From RGIG3013 sp045538935 (lineage in GTDB: Bacteria; Bacillota; Clostridia; Oscillospirales; Acutalibacteraceae): a stretch of 64,000 nucleotides of DNA. Location: the NCBI GenBank assembly GCA_045538935.1, contig JAZQEI010000006.1:121357-185356 (forward strand), in the 5' to 3' direction. Under the pieces are notes generated by a model, which did not search any database, was not told where the DNA came from, and saw only the letters and a list, made by a program, of their open reading frames with translations. The first letter of the stretch is position 1. Each line of letters opens with the position of its first letter. The position numbers and the translations under genes were made by a program. Shown here piece after piece: positions 45,002-54,788 of this stretch.

Positions 45002-46217
45002 AGAATTAAAATTAAGAGGCTTAGTTGCTCAAACAACAGATGAAGAACAGGTTAGAGATTTGCTTGATAACAAAAAATCTACCTTTTACATTGGTTTTGA
45101 CCCCACAGCCGATTCATTGCATATTGGACACTTTGTTGCAATGGTAGTAATGTCACACATGCAAAAACACGGCCACAGACCCATCGCATTATTTGGTGGC
45201 GGTACAGGTTTAATTGGTGACCCTTCGGGCAAAACCGATATGAGAAAAATGCTCACTAAAGAAGAAATTGCCTATAATATTTCTCGCTTTGTAAATCAAA
45301 TGTCGACACTTGTAGATTTTAATGATGGCAATGCGATTATGGAAAACAACGCTGACTGGCTATGTAACCTTAACTATATTGATTTCTTGCGCGAAATAGG
45401 CGTTCACTTTTCGGTAAACAGAATGCTCTCATTTGAATGTTATAAACAGCGCTTAGAACGTGGTTTGTCGTTCTTTGAACTTAACTATATGCTTATGCAA
45501 AGTTACGACTTTTTATCGCTCAACAGAAAATATGATTGTGTGTTAGAACTTGGTGGCGATGATCAATGGAGCAATATTATCGGTGGTGTTGAGCTTATAA
45601 GAAAGTGTGAAGGCAAAGAAGCATACGGTTTAACCTTTAATTTGCTTCTTACAAGCGAAGGCAAGAAAATGGGTAAAACCGAAAAGGGCGCTGTTTGGCT
45701 TGACCCTGAGAAAACATCTCCGTATGAGTTTTATCAATATTGGAGAAATATTGATGATGCCGATGTTATTAACTGCATGAAAATGCTTACATTTATACCA
45801 CTAGAGCAAATATATGAATACGAAAAACTAAGTGGTAGTGAGCTTAATACTGCAAAAGAAGTTTTAGCTTACGAACTTACTAAAATGGTACACGGACAAG
45901 AACAAGCCGAAAACGCTCGTTCTGCAGCGAAAGCTTTGTTTGGCGGCGGTAGCGATATTTCTAATATGCCTTCTACCGATATTTTATCGTCAGATTTTGT
46001 AGATTCTAAAATTTTATTACTAGACCTTATGCTAAAGGGCGGCTTAATTCCGTCTAAAGGTGAGGGAAGACGCCTTATTCAGCAAGGCGGCGTTTCGGTT
46101 GATGATGTTAAAATAACCGACGTAAATCTTACCATTGATGTAACTGAATTTGAAAAGGGTTATGTAATTGTTAAAAAAGGCAAGAAAGTATTCCATAAAT
46201 TTAATTTAAACAACTAA
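44988..46217 (+). CDS. tyrS: tyrosyl-tRNA synthetase
   Basis: 409 residues, class I. HIGH appears as LHIGH near residue 40 and KMSKS as KMGKT near 225; an S4 domain closes the protein (PSKGEGRRLIQQGGVSVDD). No T-box leader is possible because its start lies within recN, so expression follows the recN operon or an internal promoter. Confidence 0.96.
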   Translation: MTLFEELKLRGLVAQTTDEEQVRDLLDNKKSTFYIGFDPTADSLHIGHFVAMVVMSHMQKHGHRPIALFGGGTGLIGDPSGKTDMRKMLTKEEIAYNISRFVNQMSTLVDFNDGNAIMENNADWLCNLNYIDFLREIGVHFSVNRMLSFECYKQRLERGLSFFELNYMLMQSYDFLSLNRKYDCVLELGGDDQWSNIIGGVELIRKCEGKEAYGLTFNLLLTSEGKKMGKTEKGAVWLDPEKTSPYEFYQYWRNIDDADVINCMKMLTFIPLEQIYEYEKLSGSELNTAKEVLAYELTKMVHGQEQAENARSAAKALFGGGSDISNMPSTDILSSDFVDSKILLLDLMLKGGLIPSKGEGRRLIQQGGVSVDDVKITDVNLTIDVTEFEKGYVIVKKGKKVFHKFNLNN

Positions 46218-46220
46218 TAA

Positions 46221-46251
46221 AAAGCCGATGCAAAATGCATCGGCTTTTTTA
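46221..46251. terminator. terminator of tyrS, also usable by the convergent gene
   Basis: Stem GCCGATGCA/TGCATCGGC with a three-base loop, A5 before and T6 after. Confidence 0.93.
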
Positions 46252-46635
46252 TGGCATAAGTAATTTGTTGTAATCATTGTGATATATAATTGTTACAAAT
46301 TTAATCGAATCTATTGTGCAAATAAATGTTGTTAAGGGTTCACTTAACTTTAAAACTATAAAATCAGAGCCCACATGAATAAGTTGACCCATTTGCCTGT
46401 GCATATGATTTGCAGCATTCATATCAACGTTCATCCATCTGCCAATTTGTGTTGTTAAATATGATTGTAAGTACGAAGGATTAACCGCACCATCACACGA
46501 CTGTATTTTGGGGTTATTTTGATTAATTGGAGTTAATATTTCATAACTTTGATTATTAGTAGTATTGCCTTGCATATTTGCGATATTTCGTGAGTTATTT
46601 ATAACTTCTTCGTAATAATAATGGTCGTTATTCAA
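46249..46635 (-). CDS. second GerQ-like spore protein candidate
   Basis: 128 residues from a TTG start with AAAGGAG upstream. The first 55 residues are rich in Asn, Gln, Tyr and Ser; the rest (YLTTQIGRWMNVDMN, RQMGQLIHVGSDFIVLKLSE, TFICTIDSIKFVTIIYH) has the same strand order as the GerQ-like protein at 18929-19354. Sequence identity is low, so homology is an inference from length, composition and pattern. It has no partner hydrolase nearby. Confidence 0.5.
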   Translation of the reverse strand: MNNDHYYYEEVINNSRNIANMQGNTTNNQSYEILTPINQNNPKIQSCDGAVNPSYLQSYLTTQIGRWMNVDMNAANHMHRQMGQLIHVGSDFIVLKLSEPLTTFICTIDSIKFVTIIYHNDYNKLLMP

Positions 46636-46700
46636 GTCAATTCTCCTTTTAATGTTTACTCTTTAATAGTATACTTAAAAGAAAAATATTTGTTACAAAA

Positions 46701-46728
46701 CAAAAAGCGCAAGTTTTACTTGCGCTTA
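46701..46728 (-). terminator. terminator of the asd-dapA-dapB operon
   Basis: Stem AAGCGCAAG/CTTGCGCTT with loop TTTTA; on the minus strand followed by TTTTTGTTTTG. Confidence 0.88.
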
Positions 46729-46731
46729 AAT

Positions 46732-47490
46732 TTATACAGATTTAATTATCATACTCATATCGTACATACCAGGTGCACAATCTTTTAAAAATAATGCAGC
46801 TTTAACTGCACCTGCCGCAAAAACCTCTTTGCTGGCAGCCGAGTGAGATAAAGTGATTACCTCATCACGCCCGGCAAAAATAATGTCATGTTCGCCAACA
46901 ATTGTACCACCACGTACTGCATGCATACCAATCTCGTTTTTAGAGCGTTTTTCGCGTTTTTCGTGACGGTCAAATTCGTATTCAAGTTTATTGTCAAAAA
47001 CGCTATTAATGGCATTTGCAAGCATATAAGCGGTACCGCTTGGGGCATCAATTTTTTGATTATGATGTTTTTCTATAATTTCAATATCAAAATTACTACC
47101 CAAAATAGCAGCCGCTGTTTTCGCAAGTTCTACCAACAGATTAATACCCAGCGACATGTTATAGGTAAAAAATATAGGAATCAGTTTGCTTGCATCTTCA
47201 ATTTTTTTGCGTTGTTCATCGTTAAAACCTGTTGTTGCAATTACTGTAGGTAGTTTATTTTTAATTGCAAAATCCAACAAAGAATCAAGCAAAGATGGAT
47301 GAGAAAAATCTATTATTACGTCTATGTTGTATTTTAAATCGTCAAAATCGGTAAAAACAGGGAAGTGGGCCGGAAGCTCTGGAGCCTTATCAATACCAGC
47401 AACAACCTCACAGTCGGGTGTATTAGAAATAATATCAGCAACAACTCTGCCCATTTTTCCGTTAGCACCACAAATTAAAACGTCCGTCAT
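46732..47490 (-). CDS. dapB: 4-hydroxy-tetrahydrodipicolinate reductase
   Basis: 252 residues. N-terminal NAD(P) motif CGANGKMGR near residue 7 and the active-site motif EKHHNQKIDAPSGTA near residue 138. Third step in this lysine/diaminopimelate operon, providing both lysine and cell-wall/dipicolinate precursors, the latter important for spores. Confidence 0.96.
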   Translation of the reverse strand: MTDVLICGANGKMGRVVADIISNTPDCEVVAGIDKAPELPAHFPVFTDFDDLKYNIDVIIDFSHPSLLDSLLDFAIKNKLPTVIATTGFNDEQRKKIEDASKLIPIFFTYNMSLGINLLVELAKTAAAILGSNFDIEIIEKHHNQKIDAPSGTAYMLANAINSVFDNKLEYEFDRHEKREKRSKNEIGMHAVRGGTIVGEHDIIFAGRDEVITLSHSAASKEVFAAGAVKAALFLKDCAPGMYDMSMIIKSV

Positions 47491-47505
47491 TTTAAACTCC
47501 TAAAA

Positions 47506-48393
47506 TTATAATAGGTTAAGATTGCTTAGTGCATTTTTAAGTAAATCTTTATCTTTTGCACACATTTCATATAGCGGTAAGCGACAAGGACCTGCATTAT
47601 ATCCCAATAAATTCATTGCTTCTTTAACAGGTATTGGGTTTACATCACAGAAAAGGGCATCAATAAGTTGCATATATTTCTTTTGAAGCTCAGCAGCTTG
47701 TGCAGTTTTTTCGTTTAACATTAGCGAACACATATCATGTGTTTGTTGTGGTAAAACATTTGATAAAACAGATATTACTCCAAGACCGCCAAGCGACATA
47801 ATAGGAACTATCTGATCATCGTTACCAGAATAAATGTTAAGATTATCACCACAAAGATATGCCGTTTTAGCAACAGATGCAATATCAGAGTTAGCTTCTT
47901 TGGTTGCAACAATATTTTTGTGCTTAGAAAGTTCAAGATAAGTTTCAGGTTTAATGTTAACACCAGTTCTTGACGGAACATTATAAAGAATAATAGGAGC
48001 ATCGATTCGGTCAGCAACATAAGTGTAGTGTGCAATTAAGCCTGCTTGAGAAGTTTTATTATAATAAGGGGTAACCATTAAAAGAGCATCTGCGCCTGCA
48101 TCAAGCGCTTCTTTTGATAATGTTACAGCATAAGCAGTGTCATTACTACCAGAACCTGCAATAATAGGAACACGGCCTGCCGCCTTTTTGGCAGATGCAG
48201 CAATAACACTAACATGTTCTTCGTGATCAAGTGTAGAGCCTTCTCCGGTAGTTCCGCAAATAACAAGCGCATCAATACCATTTGTTATTTGATTTTCAAC
48301 AAGGTTTTCTAGAGCAGCATAATTTACCGAACCGTCGTTATTCATCGGGGTAATAAGCGCAGTTGCTGCACCTTTAAATACTATTTTTTTCAT
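47506..48393 (-). CDS. dapA: 4-hydroxy-tetrahydrodipicolinate synthase
   Basis: 295 residues, TIM barrel. GTTGEGSTLDHEEH near residue 48 and the Schiff-base lysine in VATKEANSD near 165 are present, with YNVPSRTG near 138. I take the ATG at 48393 with AAAGGTG upstream rather than the longer frame to 48441. Condenses pyruvate with aspartate semialdehyde made by the upstream gene. Confidence 0.96.
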   Translation of the reverse strand: MKKIVFKGAATALITPMNNDGSVNYAALENLVENQITNGIDALVICGTTGEGSTLDHEEHVSVIAASAKKAAGRVPIIAGSGSNDTAYAVTLSKEALDAGADALLMVTPYYNKTSQAGLIAHYTYVADRIDAPIILYNVPSRTGVNIKPETYLELSKHKNIVATKEANSDIASVAKTAYLCGDNLNIYSGNDDQIVPIMSLGGLGVISVLSNVLPQQTHDMCSLMLNEKTAQAAELQKKYMQLIDALFCDVNPIPVKEAMNLLGYNAGPCRLPLYEMCAKDKDLLKNALSNLNLL

Positions 48394-48416
48394 AGCGAAC
48401 ACCTTTCTAAAATAAA

Positions 48417-49496
48417 TTAGTCCATATAACCTTCGGCACAAAGAAGTTCAGCAAGTAAAACAGCACCGCCGGCCGCACCACGAAGTGTGTTATGAGATAA
48501 GCATACAAATTTGTAGTCATACTGTGTATCTTCTCTTAATCTGCCTATAGATACTGCCATACCGCCTTCTAAATCGCGATTAAGTTTAGTTTGAGGCATA
48601 TTATCTTCTTCAAAATAATTCAAAAATTGTTTTGGAGCGTGTGGAAGATTTAACTCTTGAGGTCTACCAGAGAATTCTTTCCACTTATTTAAAATTTGTT
48701 CCTTAGTCGGTTTGTTTTTAAACGTTACAAACACTGCTGCCATATGGCCATCTGATACTGGAACACGTATGCACTGTGCAGTAAATTTAGGTGAAGTGCT
48801 GTTAACAATCTTATCGCCCTCAACGCTACCCCAAATTTTTAGCGGTTCTTGTTCAGATTTTTCTTCTTCACCGCCAATATAGGGAATAACGTTATCTACC
48901 ATTTCAGGCCATCTTTCAAAAGTTTTGCCCGCGCCGGAAATAGCTTGATATGTGCAAACAAGTGATTTTTCTACGCCAAACTCATTTAGAGGGAATAAAG
49001 CTGGTACATAGCTTTGTAAAGAGCAGTTAGATTTTACTGCTACAAAACCGCGTTTTGTTCCAAGTCTTTTGCGTTGTGCCGGAATAATATCAATATGATT
49101 ATTATTTAGTTCAGGCACAATCATAGGAACATCTGGTGTAAAACGATGTGCGCTATTATTTGAAACAACAGGACACTCTAATTTAGCATAATCTTCCTCT
49201 AATTTTTTAATTTCGTCTTTTTTCATATCAACAGCACAGAAAACAAAATCTACACTCTTTGCAATTTTTTCCATATCTGCTACTGCATCCATCACAATTA
49301 TATCTTTAAGGTTTTCTGGAATAGGGGTAGTCATAGCCCAACGATTTTCTACTGCCTCTAAATATGTTTTATTAGCAGAACGACCGCTAGCAGCTAAAAC
49401 CTTAACGTTAAACCAAGGATGGTTATATAATAGTGTAGCAAAACGCTGACCAACCATTCCTGTTGCTCCAATAATACCTACATTGTACGTTTTCAA
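48417..49496 (-). CDS. asd: aspartate-semialdehyde dehydrogenase (archaeal/eukaryotic-type Asd)
   Basis: 359 residues from a TTG start at 49496; the ATG at 49505 sits directly against GAAAGGA and is too close to be used. NADP motif GIIGATGMVGQRFA at the N-terminus and catalytic cysteine in SNCSLQSYVPAL near residue 150. The length and this motif correspond to the asd_EA subfamily rather than the shorter proteobacterial form. First gene of the leftward operon. Confidence 0.92.
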   Translation of the reverse strand: MKTYNVGIIGATGMVGQRFATLLYNHPWFNVKVLAASGRSANKTYLEAVENRWAMTTPIPENLKDIIVMDAVADMEKIAKSVDFVFCAVDMKKDEIKKLEEDYAKLECPVVSNNSAHRFTPDVPMIVPELNNNHIDIIPAQRKRLGTKRGFVAVKSNCSLQSYVPALFPLNEFGVEKSLVCTYQAISGAGKTFERWPEMVDNVIPYIGGEEEKSEQEPLKIWGSVEGDKIVNSTSPKFTAQCIRVPVSDGHMAAVFVTFKNKPTKEQILNKWKEFSGRPQELNLPHAPKQFLNYFEEDNMPQTKLNRDLEGGMAVSIGRLREDTQYDYKFVCLSHNTLRGAAGGAVLLAELLCAEGYMD

Positions 49497-49589
49497 AAAA
49501 AACATTCCTTTCGCGTGAGAAATTTGGGGTTGATATAATGCTTAAAATGAAATATAATACATTAAGCATTGATAAAACTATGTCAATTT

Positions 49590-49618
49590 ATAATATCATT
49601 TAGAGCGATAATTGTCAA
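49590..49618 (-). promoter_or_regulatory. promoter of the asd-dapA-dapB operon
   Basis: On the minus strand TTGACA (49618-49613), 17-base spacer, TATTAT (49595-49590). The leader of about 85 bases is too short for a lysine riboswitch. Confidence 0.7.
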
Positions 49619-49665
49619 ATATATTTTATGCAAATCAGCACTATTGTGTTATTTTTGAGGTATTT

Positions 49666-50688
49666 ATGAAAAAAAGTGATTTTTACTATGACTTACCAAA
49701 CGAATTAATAGCCCAAACTCCGTTAAATGATCGTGACAGTTCTAGGTTACTTAGTCTGTCAAAATCTACCGGTGAAATACTACACGAGCATTTTTATAAT
49801 GTTATAGACCACCTAAACAAAGGTGATTGTCTAATTTTGAATGATACAAGAGTTTTGCCTGCAAGACTTTATGGTATAAAAAAATCTACTAATGCTAGGG
49901 TTGAATTTGTTTTACTAAAGCAAATTGAGCAAAATCTATGGGAAGCACTTGCTGGTCCGGGTAAAAGAGCAAAGCAGGGAAGTGAATTTGTTTTTTCGGA
50001 CGATTTAAGTTGTATCGTTTTAGATGTACTTGAAAACGGAAACAGAATTATAAAATTTGATTCCAACGGAGAATTTTTCTCTGTTTTAGATAAAATTGGC
50101 CAAATGCCTTTACCTCCATATATTACAGAAAAACTTAATGATAAAGAGCGTTACCAAACCGTTTATTCGAAAAATTTAGGTTCTGCTGCGGCACCAACTG
50201 CGGGTTTGCATTTTACAAAAGAATTACTTGAAAAAATCCGCAATAAGGGTGTTAATGTTGGTTATGTTACTTTACATGTTGGTCTTGGAACGTTTAGACC
50301 TGTTAAAGAAGATGAAATTACTAATCATAAGATGCACTCTGAATTTTTTGTTGTAAGTGACGAAACCGCAGAACTTATTAATACTACAAAATCTAACGGT
50401 GGCAAAGTAATATGCGTTGGTACTACTAGTTGCAGAACATTAGAAAGCGCTGCTGACGAAAACGGAAAAATTACAGCATGCAGCAGAGAAACTGATATTT
50501 TTATTTATCCAGGATATAAATTTAAGGTTATGGACGGACTTATTACCAATTTCCATTTACCAGAAAGCACATTAATAATGCTGGTTTCGGCCTTTGCAGG
50601 TTACGAAAATACTATGAATGCTTATAAAAACGCAGTCAAGGAAAAATATAGATTTTTTAGTTTTGGCGACGCCATGATCATTATTTAA
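49666..50688 (+). CDS. queA: S-adenosylmethionine:tRNA ribosyltransferase-isomerase
   Basis: 340 residues. PNELIAQTPLNDRDSSRLL at the N-terminus, NDTRVLPARL near residue 60 and AAPTAGLHFT near 175 are family hallmarks. Adds the epoxycyclopentane precursor in queuosine synthesis. ATG at 49666 has TGAGGT upstream. Followed by tgt, the usual pair. Confidence 0.96.
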   Translation: MKKSDFYYDLPNELIAQTPLNDRDSSRLLSLSKSTGEILHEHFYNVIDHLNKGDCLILNDTRVLPARLYGIKKSTNARVEFVLLKQIEQNLWEALAGPGKRAKQGSEFVFSDDLSCIVLDVLENGNRIIKFDSNGEFFSVLDKIGQMPLPPYITEKLNDKERYQTVYSKNLGSAAAPTAGLHFTKELLEKIRNKGVNVGYVTLHVGLGTFRPVKEDEITNHKMHSEFFVVSDETAELINTTKSNGGKVICVGTTSCRTLESAADENGKITACSRETDIFIYPGYKFKVMDGLITNFHLPESTLIMLVSAFAGYENTMNAYKNAVKEKYRFFSFGDAMIII

Positions 50689-50701
50689 TTAGAGGTATAT
50701 C

Positions 50702-51832
<1,131 letters not shown>

Positions 51833-51856
51833 TATTTTATTGTTAACAAATAATAC

Positions 51857-51885
51857 TTGAAATAAATGTATTAATTATGTATAAT
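51857..51885 (+). promoter_or_regulatory. yajC promoter
   Basis: TTGAAA (51857-51862), 17-base spacer, TATAAT (51880-51885), then AGGAGG before the ATG. Confidence 0.75.
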
Positions 51886-51915
51886 ATTTTTGATATTTTT
51901 TAGGAGGAATTTAAA

Positions 51916-52230
51916 ATGTTTTTCAATTTACTAGAGGGTGAAGCAGTTCAACCAACAGGCGGTAGTCCAATTTTAATGATTATTTCTTTAGTTGTTATGT
52001 TTGGCGCAATGTGGCTTTTCATAATTCGTCCACAAAAGAAAAAACAAAAGCAAGAAGAAAAAATGCGTAATGATATTCAAATAGGCGATGAAATTGTTAC
52101 CATAGGCGGATTTAACTTTAGAGTTGTTTCTATTAAAGAAGATAGCATTATCGTTGAGTCACTTGCTGATCACACAAAACAAAAGATTTCTAAATGGGCA
52201 GTACAGTCTAACCTTACAATTCATGATTAA
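51916..52230 (+). CDS. yajC: Sec translocon auxiliary protein YajC
   Basis: 104 residues. One membrane helix near residues 20-38 ending in the family motif FIIRPQKKKQKQ, and GDEIVTIGGFNFRVVSI near 54. It associates with SecDF. Followed by a terminator and the TIGR04086-type gene, a common clostridial order. Confidence 0.94.
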   Translation: MFFNLLEGEAVQPTGGSPILMIISLVVMFGAMWLFIIRPQKKKQKQEEKMRNDIQIGDEIVTIGGFNFRVVSIKEDSIIVESLADHTKQKISKWAVQSNLTIHD

Positions 52231-52233
52231 TTT

Positions 52234-52266
52234 AAAAGACCGAACGACAGTTCGGTCTTTTTTTGT
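52234..52266 (+). terminator. terminator after yajC
   Basis: Stem AAAGACCGAAC/GTTCGGTCTTT followed by a T tract. Confidence 0.9.
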
Positions 52267-52316
52267 AATACAATACATTTATTTTTAATAGAATAAAATA
52301 CATGGAGGTATTACAA

Positions 52317-52724
52317 ATGGACAATAACTTTAACATAAAAAGCGAACACGCACACTACAAAAACATTCTATTTTCTGTTTTAATTGGTCTAGTTACTTTT
52401 GCAATATTATTACCGTTATTTGCACTTATAGTTACTTTATTAGATTTAGATATTTCATCAGCCGGCCCGCTTTCTTCGGTTTGTATTGGTATATCAAGTG
52501 CAGTTTCTGGGTATATTTGTGCTAAAAAAATTAAAAGCAAGGGTTTAATATACGGTGGAATATGCGGTGCAATAATCTTTGCAATATTAAAAATAATTGC
52601 CCTTTTAATAAATCCATCATCCATTACAGTAATTACACTAATACATTTTGTTATTATACTACTTTTCGGATGCATTGGTGGCATTTGGGGAGTTAACAGC
52701 ACAAATAAAAGAAAAATTTTTTAA
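52317..52724 (+). CDS. TIGR04086-like four-helix membrane protein
   Basis: 135 residues, four membrane helices, with glycine-rich helix contacts (GICGAIIFAI, FGCIGGIWGV). The family is small, occurs in Firmicutes next to yajC and has no known function. ATG at 52317 follows ATGGAGG. Confidence 0.7.
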   Translation: MDNNFNIKSEHAHYKNILFSVLIGLVTFAILLPLFALIVTLLDLDISSAGPLSSVCIGISSAVSGYICAKKIKSKGLIYGGICGAIIFAILKIIALLINPSSITVITLIHFVIILLFGCIGGIWGVNSTNKRKIF

Positions 52725-52758
52725 TTAATATTTAAGCTGCAAATTGGGAGTGTGTATT

Positions 52759-52926
52759 GTGAAGATAATCAAAATGTTATCTGTATCAATTTTTTCGGTA
52801 TGCCTTGTAATATCTTTTTTTGAGCTAAATAAATCTGTATCAATATTTGCAAACACTACTCCAAAATCAGATAAAAAAATTATTATTGATGCCGGACACG
52901 GCGGGTTAACTAATACTACACATTAG
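52759..52926 (+). pseudogene. cwlD: truncated CwlD-like N-acetylmuramoyl-L-alanine amidase
   Basis: Only 55 residues remain from a GTG start with GGGAG upstream: a signal-anchor helix, a short linker and the first strand of an Amidase_3 domain (KKIIIDAGHGG), after which the frame ends at a stop six residues later. A working amidase needs about 180 further residues including a Glu and a second His. The break coincides with the start of accessory DNA, so I read it as an insertion or deletion end-point. The remainder of the gene was not found downstream in the window. Confidence 0.75.
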
Positions 52927-52963
52927 GTCCAAAACTGCCGTGAAAATTCAATATAAAACTACC

Positions 52964-52995
52964 CGAAAACCCGCTATTTAAGCGGGTTTTCGCCA
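52964..52995. terminator. strong hairpin at the island edge
   Basis: Perfect 12-base stem CGAAAACCCGCT/AGCGGGTTTTCG with loop ATTTA. The tail has only four T in the stem end, so it may be a terminator in either direction or a structural remnant of the integration event. Confidence 0.65.
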
Positions 52996-53103
52996 TTTTA
53001 CATCAACTTAGGCATTAAGAATCAAATTAACCTACAAATTTCTAAAATTTAGCGCAATGCAGGTTAAAATATGGTATAATATTCTATGGTAGGTGACGAG
53101 AAA

Positions 53104-53337
53104 ATGGATAAGGCCATGAAACGAAAGCAAGATTTATTTAACTTATGTAAGGGTATGGATAAACTTGATATACATAAAAAAGACAAATGTCTTTCTTTTT
53201 CTGAAGCAGTGCTTTCAATTGAGAGAATGAAGGTTAGCGATGAGGTTACACTTGCTCTTGAAGAATGGAAAGAAGGTAAAGCAACTTATTTATCAATTTT
53301 CGAATCAACACTTCAAAGATACGGGTTTAACACATAA
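53104..53337 (+). CDS. small acidic/basic protein, possible antitoxin-like
   Basis: 77 residues. ATG at 53104 has AGGTGA seven bases upstream, and TATAAT lies at 53075-53080. The C-terminal half (SFSEAVLSIERMKVSDEV, LALEEWKEGK, LQRYG) recalls VbhA-type antitoxin domains, which normally pair with Fic toxins, but the inhibitory Ser/Thr-x-x-x-Glu motif is not clearly kept. The next gene is a HipA-like kinase with its own promoter. I suggest a toxin-antitoxin partner only tentatively. Confidence 0.55.
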   Translation: MDKAMKRKQDLFNLCKGMDKLDIHKKDKCLSFSEAVLSIERMKVSDEVTLALEEWKEGKATYLSIFESTLQRYGFNT

Positions 53338-53352
53338 TTAAATGCTTAACAG

Positions 53353-53381
53353 TTGAATTTTAAAATCATATGTTGTATAAT
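53353..53381 (+). promoter_or_regulatory. promoter of the HipA-like gene
   Basis: TTGAAT (53353-53358), 17-base spacer, TATAAT (53376-53381), then AAAGGAG before ATG. Confidence 0.7.
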
Positions 53382-53416
53382 GTATTAAATACTAAAAAGG
53401 AAAGGAGAAAAAGTTT

Positions 53417-54469
53417 ATGAAGGATTTTGAGATTTTGAGTCGTGATACAGTTGTTGCTGTTTGGAAAGATAATGAGCTTAAAGTTTTGAATAATGATTTG
53501 CTTCCTTTATATTTAAAGCGTGTAAATGATGCAAAATCTTGGCTTGAAACAAGAGCTATTGACTCACACAGAGCAAACTCTCGCTTACTTAAAAAGGCTT
53601 TAAGACTTGCTGAAAAAGATGATGTTTCAACAGTTCTTCACGTTAATGCAGCAACCATTACTGATACCTATTGGGTTAGGGCTATCGGTAGTGATTTAAA
53701 ATATGAAGATGTTCGCTTCAATAAAGACTATTTCTCCAATCTGGCACTACGAGGACTTTATTCGAGTTTCAACTCTGCCGCAAAGCGTAAGGATACTAAA
53801 ACTCCTGAGCTTACTAATATCGGTAGTTTCGAAAAGTGTTGGAAACTCAAAGACGGAAAATGGTGGATTTATAAATCTGCTAACCAAAAAGAACAGTTCT
53901 CAGAGCTTTTCGTATATGAGTTAGGTAAAAAACTCGGAATGAAAATGGCTCATTATGAGAAAGGTGATAAATGCGTTAAGTCTCTTGATTTTACCGATTC
54001 AGCCAATGTTATATTTGAACCTGCATCTTCGTTTATGGGTGATGAGGAAGATTATATTAAAGTAGTTGAGAAACTGAAGGAACTTTGCCCCAAAGCAATT
54101 CCCGATTATATAAAAATGATTTTCCTCGATACCATAACCGCTAACCCCGACAGACATACAGGAAACTTCGGTCTAATGCGTGATGCTAAGTCAGGTGAAC
54201 TTTTAGGACTCGCACCTAACTTTGATAACAATATGGCACTTATTGCTCGTGGATATCCCACAAGTAAATCGGCAAACGACTTACTAATCACACTCTTTAA
54301 TGAACTAATGGAAAAGTATCCTGAATATAAGGAATACTTGCCAAAAGTCACAGAGCAGATGATTAAGAAAGTTATCAGCAAGCTTAACATGAAAGTAAAA
54401 TCCCAAGTAATTGTCGATTTTGTAATCAACCGTTATCAAGCAATTAAACAATTACAAATCAGATATTGA
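53417..54469 (+). CDS. HipA-like Ser/Thr kinase-fold protein
   Basis: 350 residues, shorter than E. coli HipA (about 440). The C-terminal half has the kinase-like catalytic pattern: ITANPDRHTGNFG (Asp and Asn, near residues 240-252) and LAPNFDNNMAL (metal-binding Asp near 270). WWIYKSA near 155 may be the ATP-binding strand with lysine. The N-terminal 120 residues do not resemble HipA's N-terminal domain. HipA kinases phosphorylate tRNA synthetases and cause growth arrest; phage-defence and persistence roles are known in the family. No HipB-type repressor adjoins it. Confidence 0.8.
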   Translation: MKDFEILSRDTVVAVWKDNELKVLNNDLLPLYLKRVNDAKSWLETRAIDSHRANSRLLKKALRLAEKDDVSTVLHVNAATITDTYWVRAIGSDLKYEDVRFNKDYFSNLALRGLYSSFNSAAKRKDTKTPELTNIGSFEKCWKLKDGKWWIYKSANQKEQFSELFVYELGKKLGMKMAHYEKGDKCVKSLDFTDSANVIFEPASSFMGDEEDYIKVVEKLKELCPKAIPDYIKMIFLDTITANPDRHTGNFGLMRDAKSGELLGLAPNFDNNMALIARGYPTSKSANDLLITLFNELMEKYPEYKEYLPKVTEQMIKKVISKLNMKVKSQVIVDFVINRYQAIKQLQIRY

Positions 54470-54788
54470 GAGATTTACTGATAATATAACACAACCCCAC
54501 TTCTGCAAATCGCAAAGGTGGGGAGTCTTAATTTAAGAGCATGATCTGACGGACAGCATATACATCTATTATAATAAATTTCCTCTCAAAATTTTCGTCA
54601 ATAAATTTTCTGTTGTTCATTGTCAGATTGCGATATTATGATAACACAGCTTTATATAGGTTTTGCAAGAAAAAACGTTGCAAGATCTTGAATCTTTAAC
54701 TAAGTTGTGATATAATTATATCTGTATAATTAGATTTTCAAAAAGCGTTTTATATCTTGCTATTAGGAATTTATGGGAGATTATCAAA
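54470..54788 (+). promoter_or_regulatory. intergenic region with promoter and palindrome before the methyltransferase operon
   Basis: 320 bases without a gene. A weak hairpin CCCCAC/GTGGGG (about 54494-54522) follows the HipA-like gene and has no U tract. A promoter TTGAAT (54688-54693), 17-base spacer, TATAAT (54711-54716) precedes the operon. A perfect 14-base palindrome GATATAATTATATC (54709-54722) covers the -10 box and could be an operator, though AT-rich sequence makes chance likely. The leader before ATG 54789 is about 65 bases with GGGAG. Confidence 0.6.

Noticed and set aside
49497..49665. Lysine riboswitch before asd-dapA-dapB
   Set aside because: Space from promoter to start is only about 85 bases and the aptamer core is absent.
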